Shown in pieces: positions 8,423 through 16,622 of a stretch of 64,000 bases of DNA. Position numbers and translations under genes: made by a program. The notes under the pieces are model-generated. The model ran no database searches. It was not told the origin of the DNA and saw only the letters and a list, made by a program, of their open reading frames with translations. Positions within the stretch are counted from its first letter, which is position 1; every line of letters starts with the position of its first letter. This stretch comes from Vibrio casei (GTDB taxonomy: Bacteria; Pseudomonadota; Gammaproteobacteria; Enterobacterales; Vibrionaceae), in NCBI RefSeq assembly GCF_002218025.2, contig NZ_AP018682.1, forward strand, positions 62,001 to 126,000. Reading direction: 5' to 3'.

Positions 8423-8845
8423 ATGGAAAATACAGAAACACAAGAAACAACAAACCAGGCAACCGCTAACGCTTCGCCACCACCAGCGAACATTGAAACA
8501 ACAACGGTTGAAGCATTAAGTCCTCTTGACCAAAGAGTGAAGAAAAATGGGCTTATCGCTTATGCGTTAATGGGGTTGGGCGTATTTACAGGTCTAGCGT
8601 TTATCGCTGCGATTATTTTCGCTTATGCAACTCGTGAGGAAGCGAAACAAAGCAAATTTGCTGACCATTACTCCAATATCATTAAGACTTTTTGGATCAG
8701 CTTTTGCGTTTTTATCGTAGGTTGCATTACTGCGGTGTTAGTCATCGGATACTTCATCATTTTAGTTAACTTCCTGTATGTCATCATCAAAGTGGCAAAA
8801 GGCGCAGCACGATTGAACTCGGACAAGCCATACAAGCAGATTTAA
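8423..8845 (+). CDS. Small membrane protein (DUF4870-like)
   Basis: The protein has 140 residues. A Thr/Ala/Pro-rich N-terminus of about 45 residues precedes three hydrophobic segments (around LIAYALMGLGVFTGLAFIAA, FWISFCVFIVGCITAVLVIG and FIILVNFLYVIIKVAKGA). The layout recalls DUF4870/Tic20-like inner-membrane proteins. Shine-Dalgarno AAGGAGC precedes the ATG. It is the last gene of the 7679-8845 cluster and is followed by a terminator. Confidence 0.75.
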   Translation: MENTETQETTNQATANASPPPANIETTTVEALSPLDQRVKKNGLIAYALMGLGVFTGLAFIAAIIFAYATREEAKQSKFADHYSNIIKTFWISFCVFIVGCITAVLVIGYFIILVNFLYVIIKVAKGAARLNSDKPYKQI

Positions 8846-8875
8846 CAGCATTCTGATTTCGACTTAAGCACATTC

Positions 8876-8905
8876 AATGGGCAGTGTTGTACACCGCCCA
8901 TTTTT
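8876..8905 (+). terminator. Rho-independent terminator
   Basis: Stem ATGGGC-A-GTGT / ACAC-C-GCCCAT with loop TGT is followed by TTTTT. It closes the 7679-8845 cluster. Confidence 0.8.
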
Positions 8906-8974
8906 GTGAGCTTGCACATTAAAAAACTCTGAGAAAATAAACCCAGTCGAAAAACACGCCTCAAGGATCAAAAG

Positions 8975-10312
8975 ATGAATAAAGCAATCAACGCCATTTC
9001 TATACTCGCTTGTCTATTGGGTTCAACTCAAGCTATGGCAATTGAAAACGGCGACCAAATCAATCCATCTCAATACAGCGATTATCTCGTTCAGTTAGAA
9101 ACAGCAAACGGAAATTGCACAGGTACGTTGTTCACAGGTCAGTTCATCTTAACGGATGCACAATGCGTCCTAGATTACGATGGTACAGGCGAAGTGATTG
9201 ATAATGCCATCAAGGTATCAAAAGGAACGCAAAACGCCTCAGAAAGCTACTCACGTACATTCACGTTAGCTTTTAATGGAAACACCATCTCAAATAAAGA
9301 GTTGTATCTAAACCGCTCGTTGTTTGAATACTACGGTGATATTGAGCCGGTTTACAAAGATGCGATTGGCGACTTTGGCTTGCTTTCTCCAACCGCACCA
9401 CTTGATGCAGAGCTTGATAATAACTTCTATATGAAAGGTGGTGTAGTGGTCTTAAAACTGAATGAAAGCATCCCAACTAAAACGGGTGTTCTCATTGACC
9501 GGAACTACGATGCGGAAAACAACGCAAGCAATCTAAAAGTAGGCTCAGAAACGCAACTCCTTGCCTTTGGTGATAACAACAGCTTGGAGGCAATGCCGAT
9601 CACTATCAATTTCGATGCCTCTATCATGTATCAAGTTCCTGAATATCGCTTCTGCACAGAAATTAATGATTTCTGTGAATGGAATAATTCCGACACATTC
9701 GAATTTTTACCTTTGAATGCGTCACAGAAGTTCGAAAAAAGTGATGTGGGTGCGCCACTGGTTTTTGATGGGGTCGTCTATGGGCTAGTGCATAGCTATG
9801 ACGATTTTGAGGGCACACAGATGCTTGCCGCTCGTGCCGATTTCGTCATGGAAGAACTGGCAGCAAGTATCAATGAAATTGCTTACCCAAATCGTGCGGG
9901 GGTTAACTTCGCATCAGGCAGCACGGAAACGTTAAGTTTTACCGTCCCCGTACAGAACTTTACAAGCGAAGACTTTGAAATGGTTTCACCATATTTAAAC
10001 GATACTACAGGCTTGTTTACCGCAGATTTTGTCGGATGTGATCAAGTTTTAACTCCCTTGCAAGGCTGTTACGTTCAGGTGAGCTTTAACGCTGGTGGGG
10101 AGACCCAACCACAAACGGCTGAACTTGTACTAAATAACGATGTAAGCGTTAAGCTATTTGCAGATATTGAAACCGAAACAGCAGACAACACCGATAATAC
10201 CGGCACCACCGAAAGTAACTCAGGTGGAGCAAGCGGTGGTTCAACGGGGCTTGGCATGTTATTGGGTTTGATCGGCTTAGGTATTTTCCGCAAGAAACAA
10301 AGTCGAGCCTAA
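8975..10312 (+). CDS. Trypsin-fold GlyGly-CTERM surface protein, catalytic residues lost
   Basis: This exported protein has 445 residues. It has a Sec signal peptide (cut after about residue 22, STQAMA), a trypsin-like (S1) region at residues about 23-300, a C-terminal beta-domain, and a GlyGly-CTERM tail (residues 420-445: Gly/Ser-rich stretch, hydrophobic helix, basic FRKKQSRA). Such tails are processed by rhombosortase and the proteins leave through the type II secretion system. The usual AAHC is DAQC here (Gln63), and the usual GDSGGP is SDVGAP (residues 256-261), so both the catalytic His and Ser are replaced. It is therefore probably a non-proteolytic binding protein. Terminators on both sides make it a single-gene unit. 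Confidence 0.85.
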   Translation: MNKAINAISILACLLGSTQAMAIENGDQINPSQYSDYLVQLETANGNCTGTLFTGQFILTDAQCVLDYDGTGEVIDNAIKVSKGTQNASESYSRTFTLAFNGNTISNKELYLNRSLFEYYGDIEPVYKDAIGDFGLLSPTAPLDAELDNNFYMKGGVVVLKLNESIPTKTGVLIDRNYDAENNASNLKVGSETQLLAFGDNNSLEAMPITINFDASIMYQVPEYRFCTEINDFCEWNNSDTFEFLPLNASQKFEKSDVGAPLVFDGVVYGLVHSYDDFEGTQMLAARADFVMEELAASINEIAYPNRAGVNFASGSTETLSFTVPVQNFTSEDFEMVSPYLNDTTGLFTADFVGCDQVLTPLQGCYVQVSFNAGGETQPQTAELVLNNDVSVKLFADIETETADNTDNTGTTESNSGGASGGSTGLGMLLGLIGLGIFRKKQSRA

Positions 10313-10324
10313 CGTCTGAAATCA

Positions 10325-10358
10325 TGGCGGTGGTTCAATGATGAGGCACCGCCAATGT
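10325..10358 (+). terminator. Terminator after the GlyGly-CTERM gene
   Basis: Stem TGGCGGTG / CACCGCCA with a 14-nt loop is followed by ATGTTTT. Confidence 0.65.
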
Positions 10359-10395
10359 TTTACACATATTCCAATCAATAATTATGGTGACAGAT

Positions 10396-10725
10396 ATGAG
10401 TGCAAGTGAAGATAATTTAAGTTTAAAAGCAATATATCTCGGTGATTCGGGTGATGGGGTAAAAGTTCATAGTCGATTCTTGTCTAACTGCGATGTACAA
10501 GCAACATTAGCACTATTCAAAGCAAATGCTGTTTCAACGGACACTGCCGCTTTCTTCATTGATCTTTGGGACGATGCCAAGTGTCAAATCATAGAAACGA
10601 TTGGCGCATCAGAGGAAACCTACAGCAAGGTAACAGGCGAGCCAGTTTTAACTCACTCTGAATACGAAACAAAATCCGTAGAGATCGAAACTAGTGTATT
10701 CAGAGCGCTCTATACGCAGCTCTAA
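10396..10725 (+). CDS. Unknown acidic protein
   Basis: This is a 109-residue acidic protein. The ATG at 10396 is preceded by GGTGA and is preferred over the ATG at 10384. The sequence (KAIYLGDSGDGVKVHSRFL near the start) matches no family I know. It has no membrane segment or signal peptide. It is one of many small acidic genes of this island. Confidence 0.65.
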   Translation: MSASEDNLSLKAIYLGDSGDGVKVHSRFLSNCDVQATLALFKANAVSTDTAAFFIDLWDDAKCQIIETIGASEETYSKVTGEPVLTHSEYETKSVEIETSVFRALYTQL

Positions 10726-10803
10726 CAAAGGTGGCTGGCTTTCGCTGGGTAACCTTTAAAGTCCCACCAGCTTTAGCTACCTTTAATATACTCATCACTC
10801 TAA

Positions 10804-11133
10804 ATAACTGATTGGTCTTCCATCATAGCCTCTGAACTAGATAACTTTGAGATATCCAACTTCCTTAAAGCGGCTTTAGTGCCTGATAGTGAACAAAGCG
10901 GCAGTCGTTTAACTACCGAACAACAAAGCGAAATGGCAACAATCTGTGATTGGATCACAGACGATTGTAATTTTAACGATCTCATGGACGACTGTATTCG
11001 TAATATTCAAATCAATGGCGAGATAGAACGCCAATATTGGTCGTGGGTGGCGCTCGATATTCTGGAAGATAAGTTCGGACTGGAAACTAAAATCCTATCA
11101 AAACTTAAAGAACATCTAGCTTGCAACGCTTAA
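10804..11133 (+). CDS. Member of a small island paralog family, 5' end unclear
   Basis: The frame is open from 10804 and reads as a protein (DWSSIIASELDNFEISNFLK), but it has no ATG before the GTG at 10879. Translation from that GTG gives 84 residues. The C-terminus (WSWVALDILEDKFGLETKIL) resembles the C-termini encoded at 24079-24501 (MWCVGAIDAMETRYGLETQI) and 14635-14946 (VACDALDKHYDFESKVI). Either a non-canonical start is used or the 5' end has decayed. Function is unknown. Confidence 0.55.
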   Translation: MTDWSSIIASELDNFEISNFLKAALVPDSEQSGSRLTTEQQSEMATICDWITDDCNFNDLMDDCIRNIQINGEIERQYWSWVALDILEDKFGLETKILSKLKEHLACNA

Positions 11134-11274
11134 GTTCCGATAGTTACGGAATCTGATTCAAAACCCACATCAGCAAACGCATTAGTTTCGTGTTCTTTAT
11201 ACAGATTCATTAAAAGCAGCACGTAACTAATGCAATCGAACTTGCCAAAACAAAAAAAATCCGCAAAAATTACA

Positions 11275-11290
11275 CTGTGTTTATATACAG
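11275..11290 (+). promoter_or_regulatory. SOS (LexA) box upstream of umuDC
   Basis: CTGTGTTTATATACAG matches the gammaproteobacterial LexA consensus CTGT-N8-ACAG exactly. It lies 13 bp before the umuD start. Confidence 0.9.
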
Positions 11291-11303
11291 TAGAGAATTT
11301 TAA

Positions 11304-11690
11304 ATGAAAGTCATCCCGATCACTGTCTCTGCTGGTGTGACAGGGTTCAGCTCGCCAGCGCAAAACTATGAAAAACCACGATTAAGCCTCGACCAACTCC
11401 TGATACGTGACGAAAATTGCACTTACTTTTGTCGTGTAAATGGCGACTCGATGGCGGGTGAATCCGTCATACATAACGACATTTTAGTTGTAGACCGCAG
11501 TCTAGATATCAAGCAGTTCTCACCAGTGGTGTGTAACTTCAATGGTGAAATGTTATTCAAGCGTATCGATCTAAAACACAGGAAACTACTGTCATCTAGC
11601 GAACTTTATCCTGCAATCGATATATCAGCGGAAGACACGCTTACAATTGAAGGTGTCGTTATCGCCGTTGTCAGAGATATGAAAGGGTAA
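11304..11690 (+). CDS. umuD: UmuD-like translesion synthesis protein
   Basis: This 128-residue S24-family protein is the self-cleaving subunit of DNA polymerase V. Catalytic Ser49 lies in NGDSM and Lys86 in LFKRI. The expected cleavage site is Thr13-Gly14 (AGVTGFSSPAQNY); E. coli UmuD has Cys-Gly, so Thr is a variant. RecA-promoted cleavage would give UmuD'. A perfect LexA box precedes the gene, and umuC begins 5 bp after its stop. The pair resembles mobile-element rumAB/mucAB-type operons, which raise mutagenesis after DNA damage. Confidence 0.93.
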   Translation: MKVIPITVSAGVTGFSSPAQNYEKPRLSLDQLLIRDENCTYFCRVNGDSMAGESVIHNDILVVDRSLDIKQFSPVVCNFNGEMLFKRIDLKHRKLLSSSELYPAIDISAEDTLTIEGVVIAVVRDMKG

Positions 11691-11695
11691 GTAAA

Positions 11696-12961
11696 ATGTA
11701 TTTTCTGGCCGATAGTAATTCATTCTTCACGAGCGTGGAACAGGTTTTTGACTTTAAAATCAGAGGTTTGCCAATAATCTCATTATCTTCGAACGATGGT
11801 ACAATCATTGCGTTATCCGAAAGTGCAAAAAAGCTCGGTTTAAAGAAGGGCACAGCGTTTTTTAAGATCAAATCATTTTGCGAACAAAACGGGGTTGTCG
11901 TTCGATCTGCCAATTTCCCTTTAATTTCAGATATCAGTGCTCGGGTTATGGCTACAGTGGGCAGATTCGCACCAGAACAATACTGTTACTCGATAGATGA
12001 AATGCTCCTTCGGTACCAAAACATCAATAAAGTTATTCCCAATCTTACCGACCATGCACGTCTTATCAGAAAAACCGTCTACAAGGAATGCAAAATACCG
12101 ATTAGCGTTGGCGGAGGTTCCAGCATCACAATGGCAAAGGTCGCTAACAAGCTCGCTAAGCAGCACAAAAGCCTGAATGGTGCGCTAGTGATAGAATCGG
12201 AAGATACAAGAATCAGAGCGCTTAAGGCGACTATGATCGAGGATATCTGGGGTATCGGAAGACGACTAGCACCGAAACTCTCATTGATGGGATTCAAAAC
12301 TGCATACGATCTTTCACAGATGAATTTAAACGTGGCTCGCTCACAGTTCTCTATCAATTTAGAGCGCACTGTCCGTGAGTTAAACGGGGTACCATGCTAC
12401 CACTGGGACGAAGTAGAACCAGATCAGCAACAAATCTTTTCCACTAGTACCCTTGGCTTAAAAATATTCAGAAAAGAACCATTATTGCAGGCATTATCAA
12501 AACACGCCGCCATTGCTGCGCATAAAGCAAGGCGTAAGGATCTTAAATCTAAAGCCGTAACTTGCTTTATTGCCAACTCTGCGTTTGACCAAGCCCCCGT
12601 CCATTTAAGAGCGGTGCATGAATTTGAGTTCGCAACAAATGATACGTGCTCGATCACCAAAGCGGTCACAGCAATGGGATCACAGCTATTTAAGGAAAAC
12701 ATTGCATTCAATAAGGTCGGGGTAGGGCTACTCGAATTATCAAATGTGGGGAACACACAATATGATCTCTTTAACTCCAATCCTGAAAACCCAGCTCTAA
12801 TGCTAGCATTAGATGGGATTAATGCCCGATACGGAAGAGATACTATTTATCTAGGTTCGCAGGGGACGGATTCAACACCGAAGTGGGGGGCGAAGAAGGA
12901 ATATTTATCGAAAGAGTACACAACAAACTGGAAGCACATACCCGTGGTGAATGCGGTGTAA
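11696..12961 (+). CDS. umuC: UmuC-like Y-family DNA polymerase
   Basis: This is the catalytic subunit of a pol V-type translesion polymerase, 421 residues (E. coli UmuC 422). The first metal-binding Asp is D6 in LADSNSFF, and the second motif is YSIDE (residues 98-102). The helix-hairpin-helix-like segment IWGIGRRLAPKL and a full little-finger region are present. It is co-transcribed with umuD under the SOS box. No lesion is seen. Confidence 0.95.
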   Translation: MYFLADSNSFFTSVEQVFDFKIRGLPIISLSSNDGTIIALSESAKKLGLKKGTAFFKIKSFCEQNGVVVRSANFPLISDISARVMATVGRFAPEQYCYSIDEMLLRYQNINKVIPNLTDHARLIRKTVYKECKIPISVGGGSSITMAKVANKLAKQHKSLNGALVIESEDTRIRALKATMIEDIWGIGRRLAPKLSLMGFKTAYDLSQMNLNVARSQFSINLERTVRELNGVPCYHWDEVEPDQQQIFSTSTLGLKIFRKEPLLQALSKHAAIAAHKARRKDLKSKAVTCFIANSAFDQAPVHLRAVHEFEFATNDTCSITKAVTAMGSQLFKENIAFNKVGVGLLELSNVGNTQYDLFNSNPENPALMLALDGINARYGRDTIYLGSQGTDSTPKWGAKKEYLSKEYTTNWKHIPVVNAV

Positions 12962-12979
12962 TTTTCATCAACACCGCAT
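12951..12979 (+). terminator. Hairpin at the umuC stop
   Basis: A 9-bp stem (ATGCGGTGT / ACACCGCAT) overlaps the end of umuC. No T-run follows, so it may protect the mRNA end rather than terminate transcription. Confidence 0.4.
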
Positions 12980-13267
12980 GTACAAGGAAGGATTCAGTAT
13001 AGCCGCCTAAACACTATTACCACATAATCCGTTCAAAAAATGACTTTAATAAAACAAGGAATTTTTCCATTTTTTGCAGCACAGCAATTGCTGTTTGAAT
13101 TATCGATATTAAATGGTGCAGTGTCTCAATGATTTTTCTCATATAAATTTTATTTGATTTAATTTTCTAAGCAACTTTAACCAGTTGCTTGGTAAGCATA
13201 TTAAGTTCCAAAAATATTTAAAAGCCAAAACCAAATAAATTTATAAATTTTTTAATACATTACCGAG
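12980..13267. other. Non-coding stretch with two dyads
   Basis: This is AT-rich DNA without a gene. It contains a perfect palindrome ACAGCAATTGCTGT (13081-13094) and an 8-bp hairpin AAGCAACT / AGTTGCTT (13169-13190). No function is assigned. Confidence 0.4.
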
Positions 13268-13312
13268 AGGCGTTTTTCTTATCTAAATACCGTGCAGTGG
13301 TACGCCTTTTTT
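13268..13312 (+). terminator. Terminator-like dyad
   Basis: AGGCGT (13268) pairs with ACGCCT (13302) across a loop holding a second dyad (TACC/GGTA), then TTTTTT. It is oriented to stop transcripts coming from the umuDC side. Confidence 0.5.
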
Positions 13313-13332
13313 GTGCTTTAAATTTCAAAATA

Positions 13333-13905
13333 CTAGGTAGGCATACTTAAAGTGTATTCGAATAAGTTGGTACTTTGAGGGGTAGGGGATGATGTTATTG
13401 AGAAGTGGTTTAAAGCGTTTAATTCACGCTCAATGATATCTGGGTGATCGGTTCTAATGAAAAGTGACAAAGGCTTGAGCATAGAGCCATCGTTGTCGAA
13501 TGATTCTGATACTTGCGTTTCTGAAACCATCAGAACGTCTAAGTCGTCCATATCATCTTTATCGGTCAAAATACTTTGAATGCCACCTTTTTCCATGTGG
13601 GTGAGCACTCGGAAAAGTTTTTCGGAATCATTCGGGTTAACAACGGATTGGTAGCTATCAGTGATTTGAATCAACCGCTTCTCAATCGACTCACCAGCAG
13701 GCTTCATTAAAGCAATCGTTTTGAGTTTTTTCTTAACTAGAGCGTAACGACGATCTTTCACTAACGGTTTAATGTATTTAAGGATGATCTGATTGCGTGT
13801 TTGAGTTGGTACGAATTTATCTGATTTCGTCACTTCCAGATATAAATGCAATAGAGCATTGGTCAAAACATCGGAAAGTAGTTTGTGAAAGGTTTGATCT
13901 GTCAT
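13333..13905 (-). CDS. Unknown protein
   Basis: Translation from the ATG at 13905 gives about 190 residues (MTDQTFHKLLSDVLTNALLH). The frame extends to a GTG at 13953, but a likely -10 box (TATAGT) just upstream of that GTG favours the ATG. The protein has a basic, helical N-half (KKKLKTIALMKP) and an acidic C-half (DKDDMDDLDVLMV). It is transcribed opposite to umuDC, and no family is recognised. Confidence 0.6.
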   Translation of the reverse strand: MTDQTFHKLLSDVLTNALLHLYLEVTKSDKFVPTQTRNQIILKYIKPLVKDRRYALVKKKLKTIALMKPAGESIEKRLIQITDSYQSVVNPNDSEKLFRVLTHMEKGGIQSILTDKDDMDDLDVLMVSETQVSESFDNDGSMLKPLSLFIRTDHPDIIERELNALNHFSITSSPTPQSTNLFEYTLSMPT

Positions 13906-14044
13906 CAATGTTAGTTGTCTTGTTAGTTCAATATATTGATATGAGTTTACCACAATGTAAAAGCAACTATAGTAAGGTTGTGTAAATTGGTCTGTTACCT
14001 TATGGCCAACATTAACTGAACGATAATTCGATTAAGGAATAATT

Positions 14045-14350
14045 ATGGCGCACTCTAAGACAGAACGGCATGAATTTTCATTTGAGGGTGGTGGTAAGCT
14101 CACGACCATAGGGGCGACGTTTTTTGTTTCTTACCTTTACCATTTGCATGTCGATCCGACTCATCGCCATTGGGAATCGATTAAAACCCAACAAGGACGT
14201 ATCAGTACAATTAACCATTCTAAAGAATACCATCAAGCTTGGTTAAAACACGTCTGCAGTATGAGTGATAAGAAATTGAACACAAATTCGCTTGGCTTGG
14301 ATGGTGCCGAAGTTCAAAAAATGGCACGTACGATACTTCAACATATTTAA
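14045..14350 (+). CDS. Unknown protein
   Basis: The product is a 101-residue, His-rich, basic protein (MAHSKTERHEFSFEGGGKL; YLYHLHVDPTHRHWESI). AAGGAATAATT precedes the ATG. It has no membrane segment. The family is unknown. It is the first of three small plus-strand genes. Confidence 0.65.
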   Translation: MAHSKTERHEFSFEGGGKLTTIGATFFVSYLYHLHVDPTHRHWESIKTQQGRISTINHSKEYHQAWLKHVCSMSDKKLNTNSLGLDGAEVQKMARTILQHI

Positions 14351-14466
14351 AAGGAACGTTTGGTAATTCTGGCCACTATTTTGCTGATTAAATCGCGAAA
14401 GTTTGGAAAAATCAGTTATACGGTACAATGAGAGATAAATTTAAATTTCAAAGCTAGGGGAAAAGT

Positions 14467-14631
14467 ATGAAACACAATATTGCAGGGTTACTTATCGGTA
14501 TAGGTTTAGCTTTCGGCTTTTTACCTATCCTTATTGCAAGCTTACTTATAAAGCACAATCTTTTTATTGAGATTATTAACCGTATGGATGACTTTTGGAA
14601 ATTCAATGAAAATCAAGAAGTAAGTAACTGA
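14467..14631 (+). CDS. Single-pass small membrane protein (54 aa)
   Basis: This short gene has a strong Shine-Dalgarno (AGGGGAAAAGT-ATG). The 54-residue product has one hydrophobic segment (AGLLIGIGLAFGFLPILIAS) and then a charged tail (NRMDDFWKFNENQE). The ribosome-binding site and clean hydrophobic pattern support a real gene. The function is unknown. Confidence 0.6.
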   Translation: MKHNIAGLLIGIGLAFGFLPILIASLLIKHNLFIEIINRMDDFWKFNENQEVSN

Positions 14632-14634
14632 AAC

Positions 14635-14946
14635 ATGGATTACCTTGAGGCAGTTCATCAAAGCCTGTGTAGTTTTGGAATTGACACCGCGATTGTCGAA
14701 CACGCATTAACACCAACCGAGCTGTGCCAATCTGGTGATGCGTCTGAAGAGGCCGTCAAAGTGGTGGCCAGTCAAATTTAAGCGGCATTACTTGATAGCG
14801 AATCAATGGAAGAATTCGCGTTGAGCGTGAGCGCGAATGAATCGCTCGAAGAAGTTGATTGGATAGTCGTAGCTTGCGATGCATTGGATAAACACTATGA
14901 CTTTGAAAGCAAGGTGATCTCACTATTACAGCAAGCAACTAGCTGA
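14635..14946 (+). pseudogene. Broken member of the small island paralog family
   Basis: One frame runs from ATG 14635 to TGA 14944, with an in-frame TAA at 14779. Both halves read as protein (MDYLEAVHQSLCSFGIDTAI before the stop; EFALSVSANESLEEVDWIVV after). The C-terminal ACDALDKHYDFESKVISLL resembles the proteins at 10804-11133 and 24079-24501. A single nonsense mutation probably inactivated it; a sequencing error is the alternative. Confidence 0.6.
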
Positions 14947-15131
14947 GTTAAAACTCAAATATTCGGTAAATACATAAGCGTATCTATGATGCGCTTTTTT
15001 TGGTCTACACTTTATAGCATTAAGTTTCTCAATAGATTTGTGTAATTCGAAATCACAAGAGGGATCACTTGGTTCTACATTATTTCTCAATTCAGTGCTG
15101 CAATAAAGTCTTCTACAATTTGTTTGAAAAC

Positions 15132-15413
15132 CTATGAATGATGCTCGATACATTCCTCATGCGAATCAAACACCAATTCCACTCCCGAAAGTTCCAAATC
15201 TTCTCCCAAAGCATGTGCCATGCGTACAAAGGCATTATCTTTTCCATTTATAATCATGTGCCCAGCACACTGTAAGTGTCGTTTTTTGTGACACACAAAG
15301 AGATCCTGAGACAGTAGCCCCGCTATTCTCTCACGCCCTAGCCAACCTTTTTGAGTGTCCTTACGATACGGACACTGTGAACAAGGGCGCTTAACATTAG
15401 GAAGATTTGCCAT
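15132..15413 (-). CDS. DUF6283-like cysteine-rich protein
   Basis: This is a 93-residue protein with the motif RPCSQCPYRKDTQKGWLG, then FVCHKK and LQCAGHM. The pattern is CxxC...C...C, typical of a small metal-binding family known as DUF6283 in phage and plasmid genomes. The ATG at 15413 (MANLPNVK) is preceded by GGAG; an upstream in-frame start is less likely. The function of the family is unknown. Confidence 0.7.
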   Translation of the reverse strand: MANLPNVKRPCSQCPYRKDTQKGWLGRERIAGLLSQDLFVCHKKRHLQCAGHMIINGKDNAFVRMAHALGEDLELSGVELVFDSHEECIEHHS

Positions 15414-15480
15414 TATATATCGCACTCCATATATAAAAACAGTGCACCACATCTACTGCGTCTAGTGGTGAACTCAAAAA

Positions 15481-15729
15481 TTAGTTTAGCTTCGACTTTG
15501 CAAGCAGATCATCTTCAATTTCAAACGAGGCCATTCTTAATTTTCTAAACGCCAATTCTGCTTGTTTCACGTCTTCATTTAGCGCCAACTTTTCCGTCAA
15601 TGTACCAGTACAGTTTTTCGCTTTATTTCTCAAACGCTTCACGTACGAGCGAGCAAGGTCAATTTGTTCATCGATATGCTCAATTTTAGTGATCTTCTCT
15701 TTACGTTGTTCAAAAGTAACAATAGACAT
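15481..15729 (-). CDS. Small helical unknown protein
   Basis: This is an 82-residue charged protein, probably a helical hairpin (EQIDLARSYVKRLRNKAKN). CGGGAGTTAATGTC precedes the ATG. No family is recognised. It lies upstream of the DUF6283-like gene on the same strand. Confidence 0.6.
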   Translation of the reverse strand: MSIVTFEQRKEKITKIEHIDEQIDLARSYVKRLRNKAKNCTGTLTEKLALNEDVKQAELAFRKLRMASFEIEDDLLAKSKLN

Positions 15730-15846
15730 GACATTAACTCCCGTTCTTTAACAATAAGGTCATTATCCAACAAAACGAAAATCTGCAAGGGGAAAGGACG
15801 GGCAAATACAAACAAGATTAGTGAAATAACTAAAAGCGCAATGTAC

Positions 15847-16083
15847 GAAAGTAACGCACACATAGTCTTTGCATCGTAGCCTCTTCCTATCGAACTGAAT
15901 CGTGATGGTTTAGCCGTACATGCGAGTGTCATTGTAAGGCTAGTTTACCTTGCCAACGATGACAGTATTAATTGATCCGCACTCGGAACAAGTGCGATTA
16001 GGGGATATAGATTGAGCGTGGAATATGCACTGCTCGTCATACTCTTCACGCTCAATTACTTTTAGATTTTTAATGTTTAGCAC
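15847..16083 (-). pseudogene. Degenerate ISL3-family transposase, N-terminal remnant
   Basis: One minus-strand frame from GTG 16083 reads LKVIEREEYDEQCIFHAQ, TCSECGS, then a stop, NDTRMYG, a stop, and TITIQFDRKRLRCKDY. This is the N-terminal zinc-ribbon layout of ISL3-type transposases (CxxC, then a D-T-R-G-K-like box, then RKRxRCK). The stops TAG (15942) and TAA, and Tyr in place of a zinc-ligand Cys, show decay. The DDE domain is missing. Confidence 0.6.
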
Positions 16084-16100
16084 TTAATACGCTCTGAAGT

Positions 16101-16622
16101 TCATGCTGCATGACTTTCATTTTTCTGCAAAACTCGCATTGCGTCATTCTTCATAAATAAAATCCAGTGAGTATCAGCGCGTTTCCCACTGATGTGGCCA
16201 AACATTGGTTTAAATGGCGAGCACTTTAAAACCTCGCTTGTTTTTATCTGTGTTTCATTCCATTTAAAAACTAGAATTCCGTTCGGTTCTAATACTCGAA
16301 AGCATTCAATGAATCCAGCCGTCAAGTCATCACGCCACTGGTTTGTTAACTTCCCGTACTTCAACGCCAACCATGACTCATCACCAGCACGCTCCAAATG
16401 TGGAGGGTCAAAAACAACCACCTTAAAGGAATTATCATCAAATGATAAATTCTTAAAGTCATTAATTTGATCAGGTTTAATTACCAACGGGCGGCCATCG
16501 CAAAGCGTTGTTTCTAGCTCTCGAATGTCGCTGAATATGGTTATTGGATTGTCATTATCAAACCAGAGCATTTTTGAGCCACAACACGCATCTAGTACAA
16601 GTAAATCTGCTTTGTTTAGCAT
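16101..16622 (-). CDS. Class I SAM-dependent methyltransferase (DPPH type)
   Basis: This is a 173-residue Rossmann-fold methyltransferase. The AdoMet-binding motif is DACCGSKMLWF (from D11), and the catalytic motif is DPPH (residues 72-75), as in adenine-N6 or cytosine-N4 methylases. There is no separate target-recognition domain. It overlaps the upstream zinc-ribbon gene by 7 nt, implying translational coupling. No restriction nuclease is beside it. The target (DNA, RNA or protein) is unknown; DPPH favours an amino group on a base. Confidence 0.75.
   Translation of the reverse strand: MLNKADLLVLDACCGSKMLWFDNDNPITIFSDIRELETTLCDGRPLVIKPDQINDFKNLSFDDNSFKVVVFDPPHLERAGDESWLALKYGKLTNQWRDDLTAGFIECFRVLEPNGILVFKWNETQIKTSEVLKCSPFKPMFGHISGKRADTHWILFMKNDAMRVLQKNESHAA

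Noticed and set aside
15395..15450. LexA-like site (CTGT-N8-ATGG) upstream of the DUF6283-like gene
   Set aside because: The right half-site departs from ACAG at two positions, too weak to call.
15639..15932. 97-residue frame overlapping the small helical gene and the ISL3 remnant
   Set aside because: It crosses the start of the 15481-15729 gene in another frame and lacks a ribosome site; its upstream half is part of the decayed ISL3 sequence.
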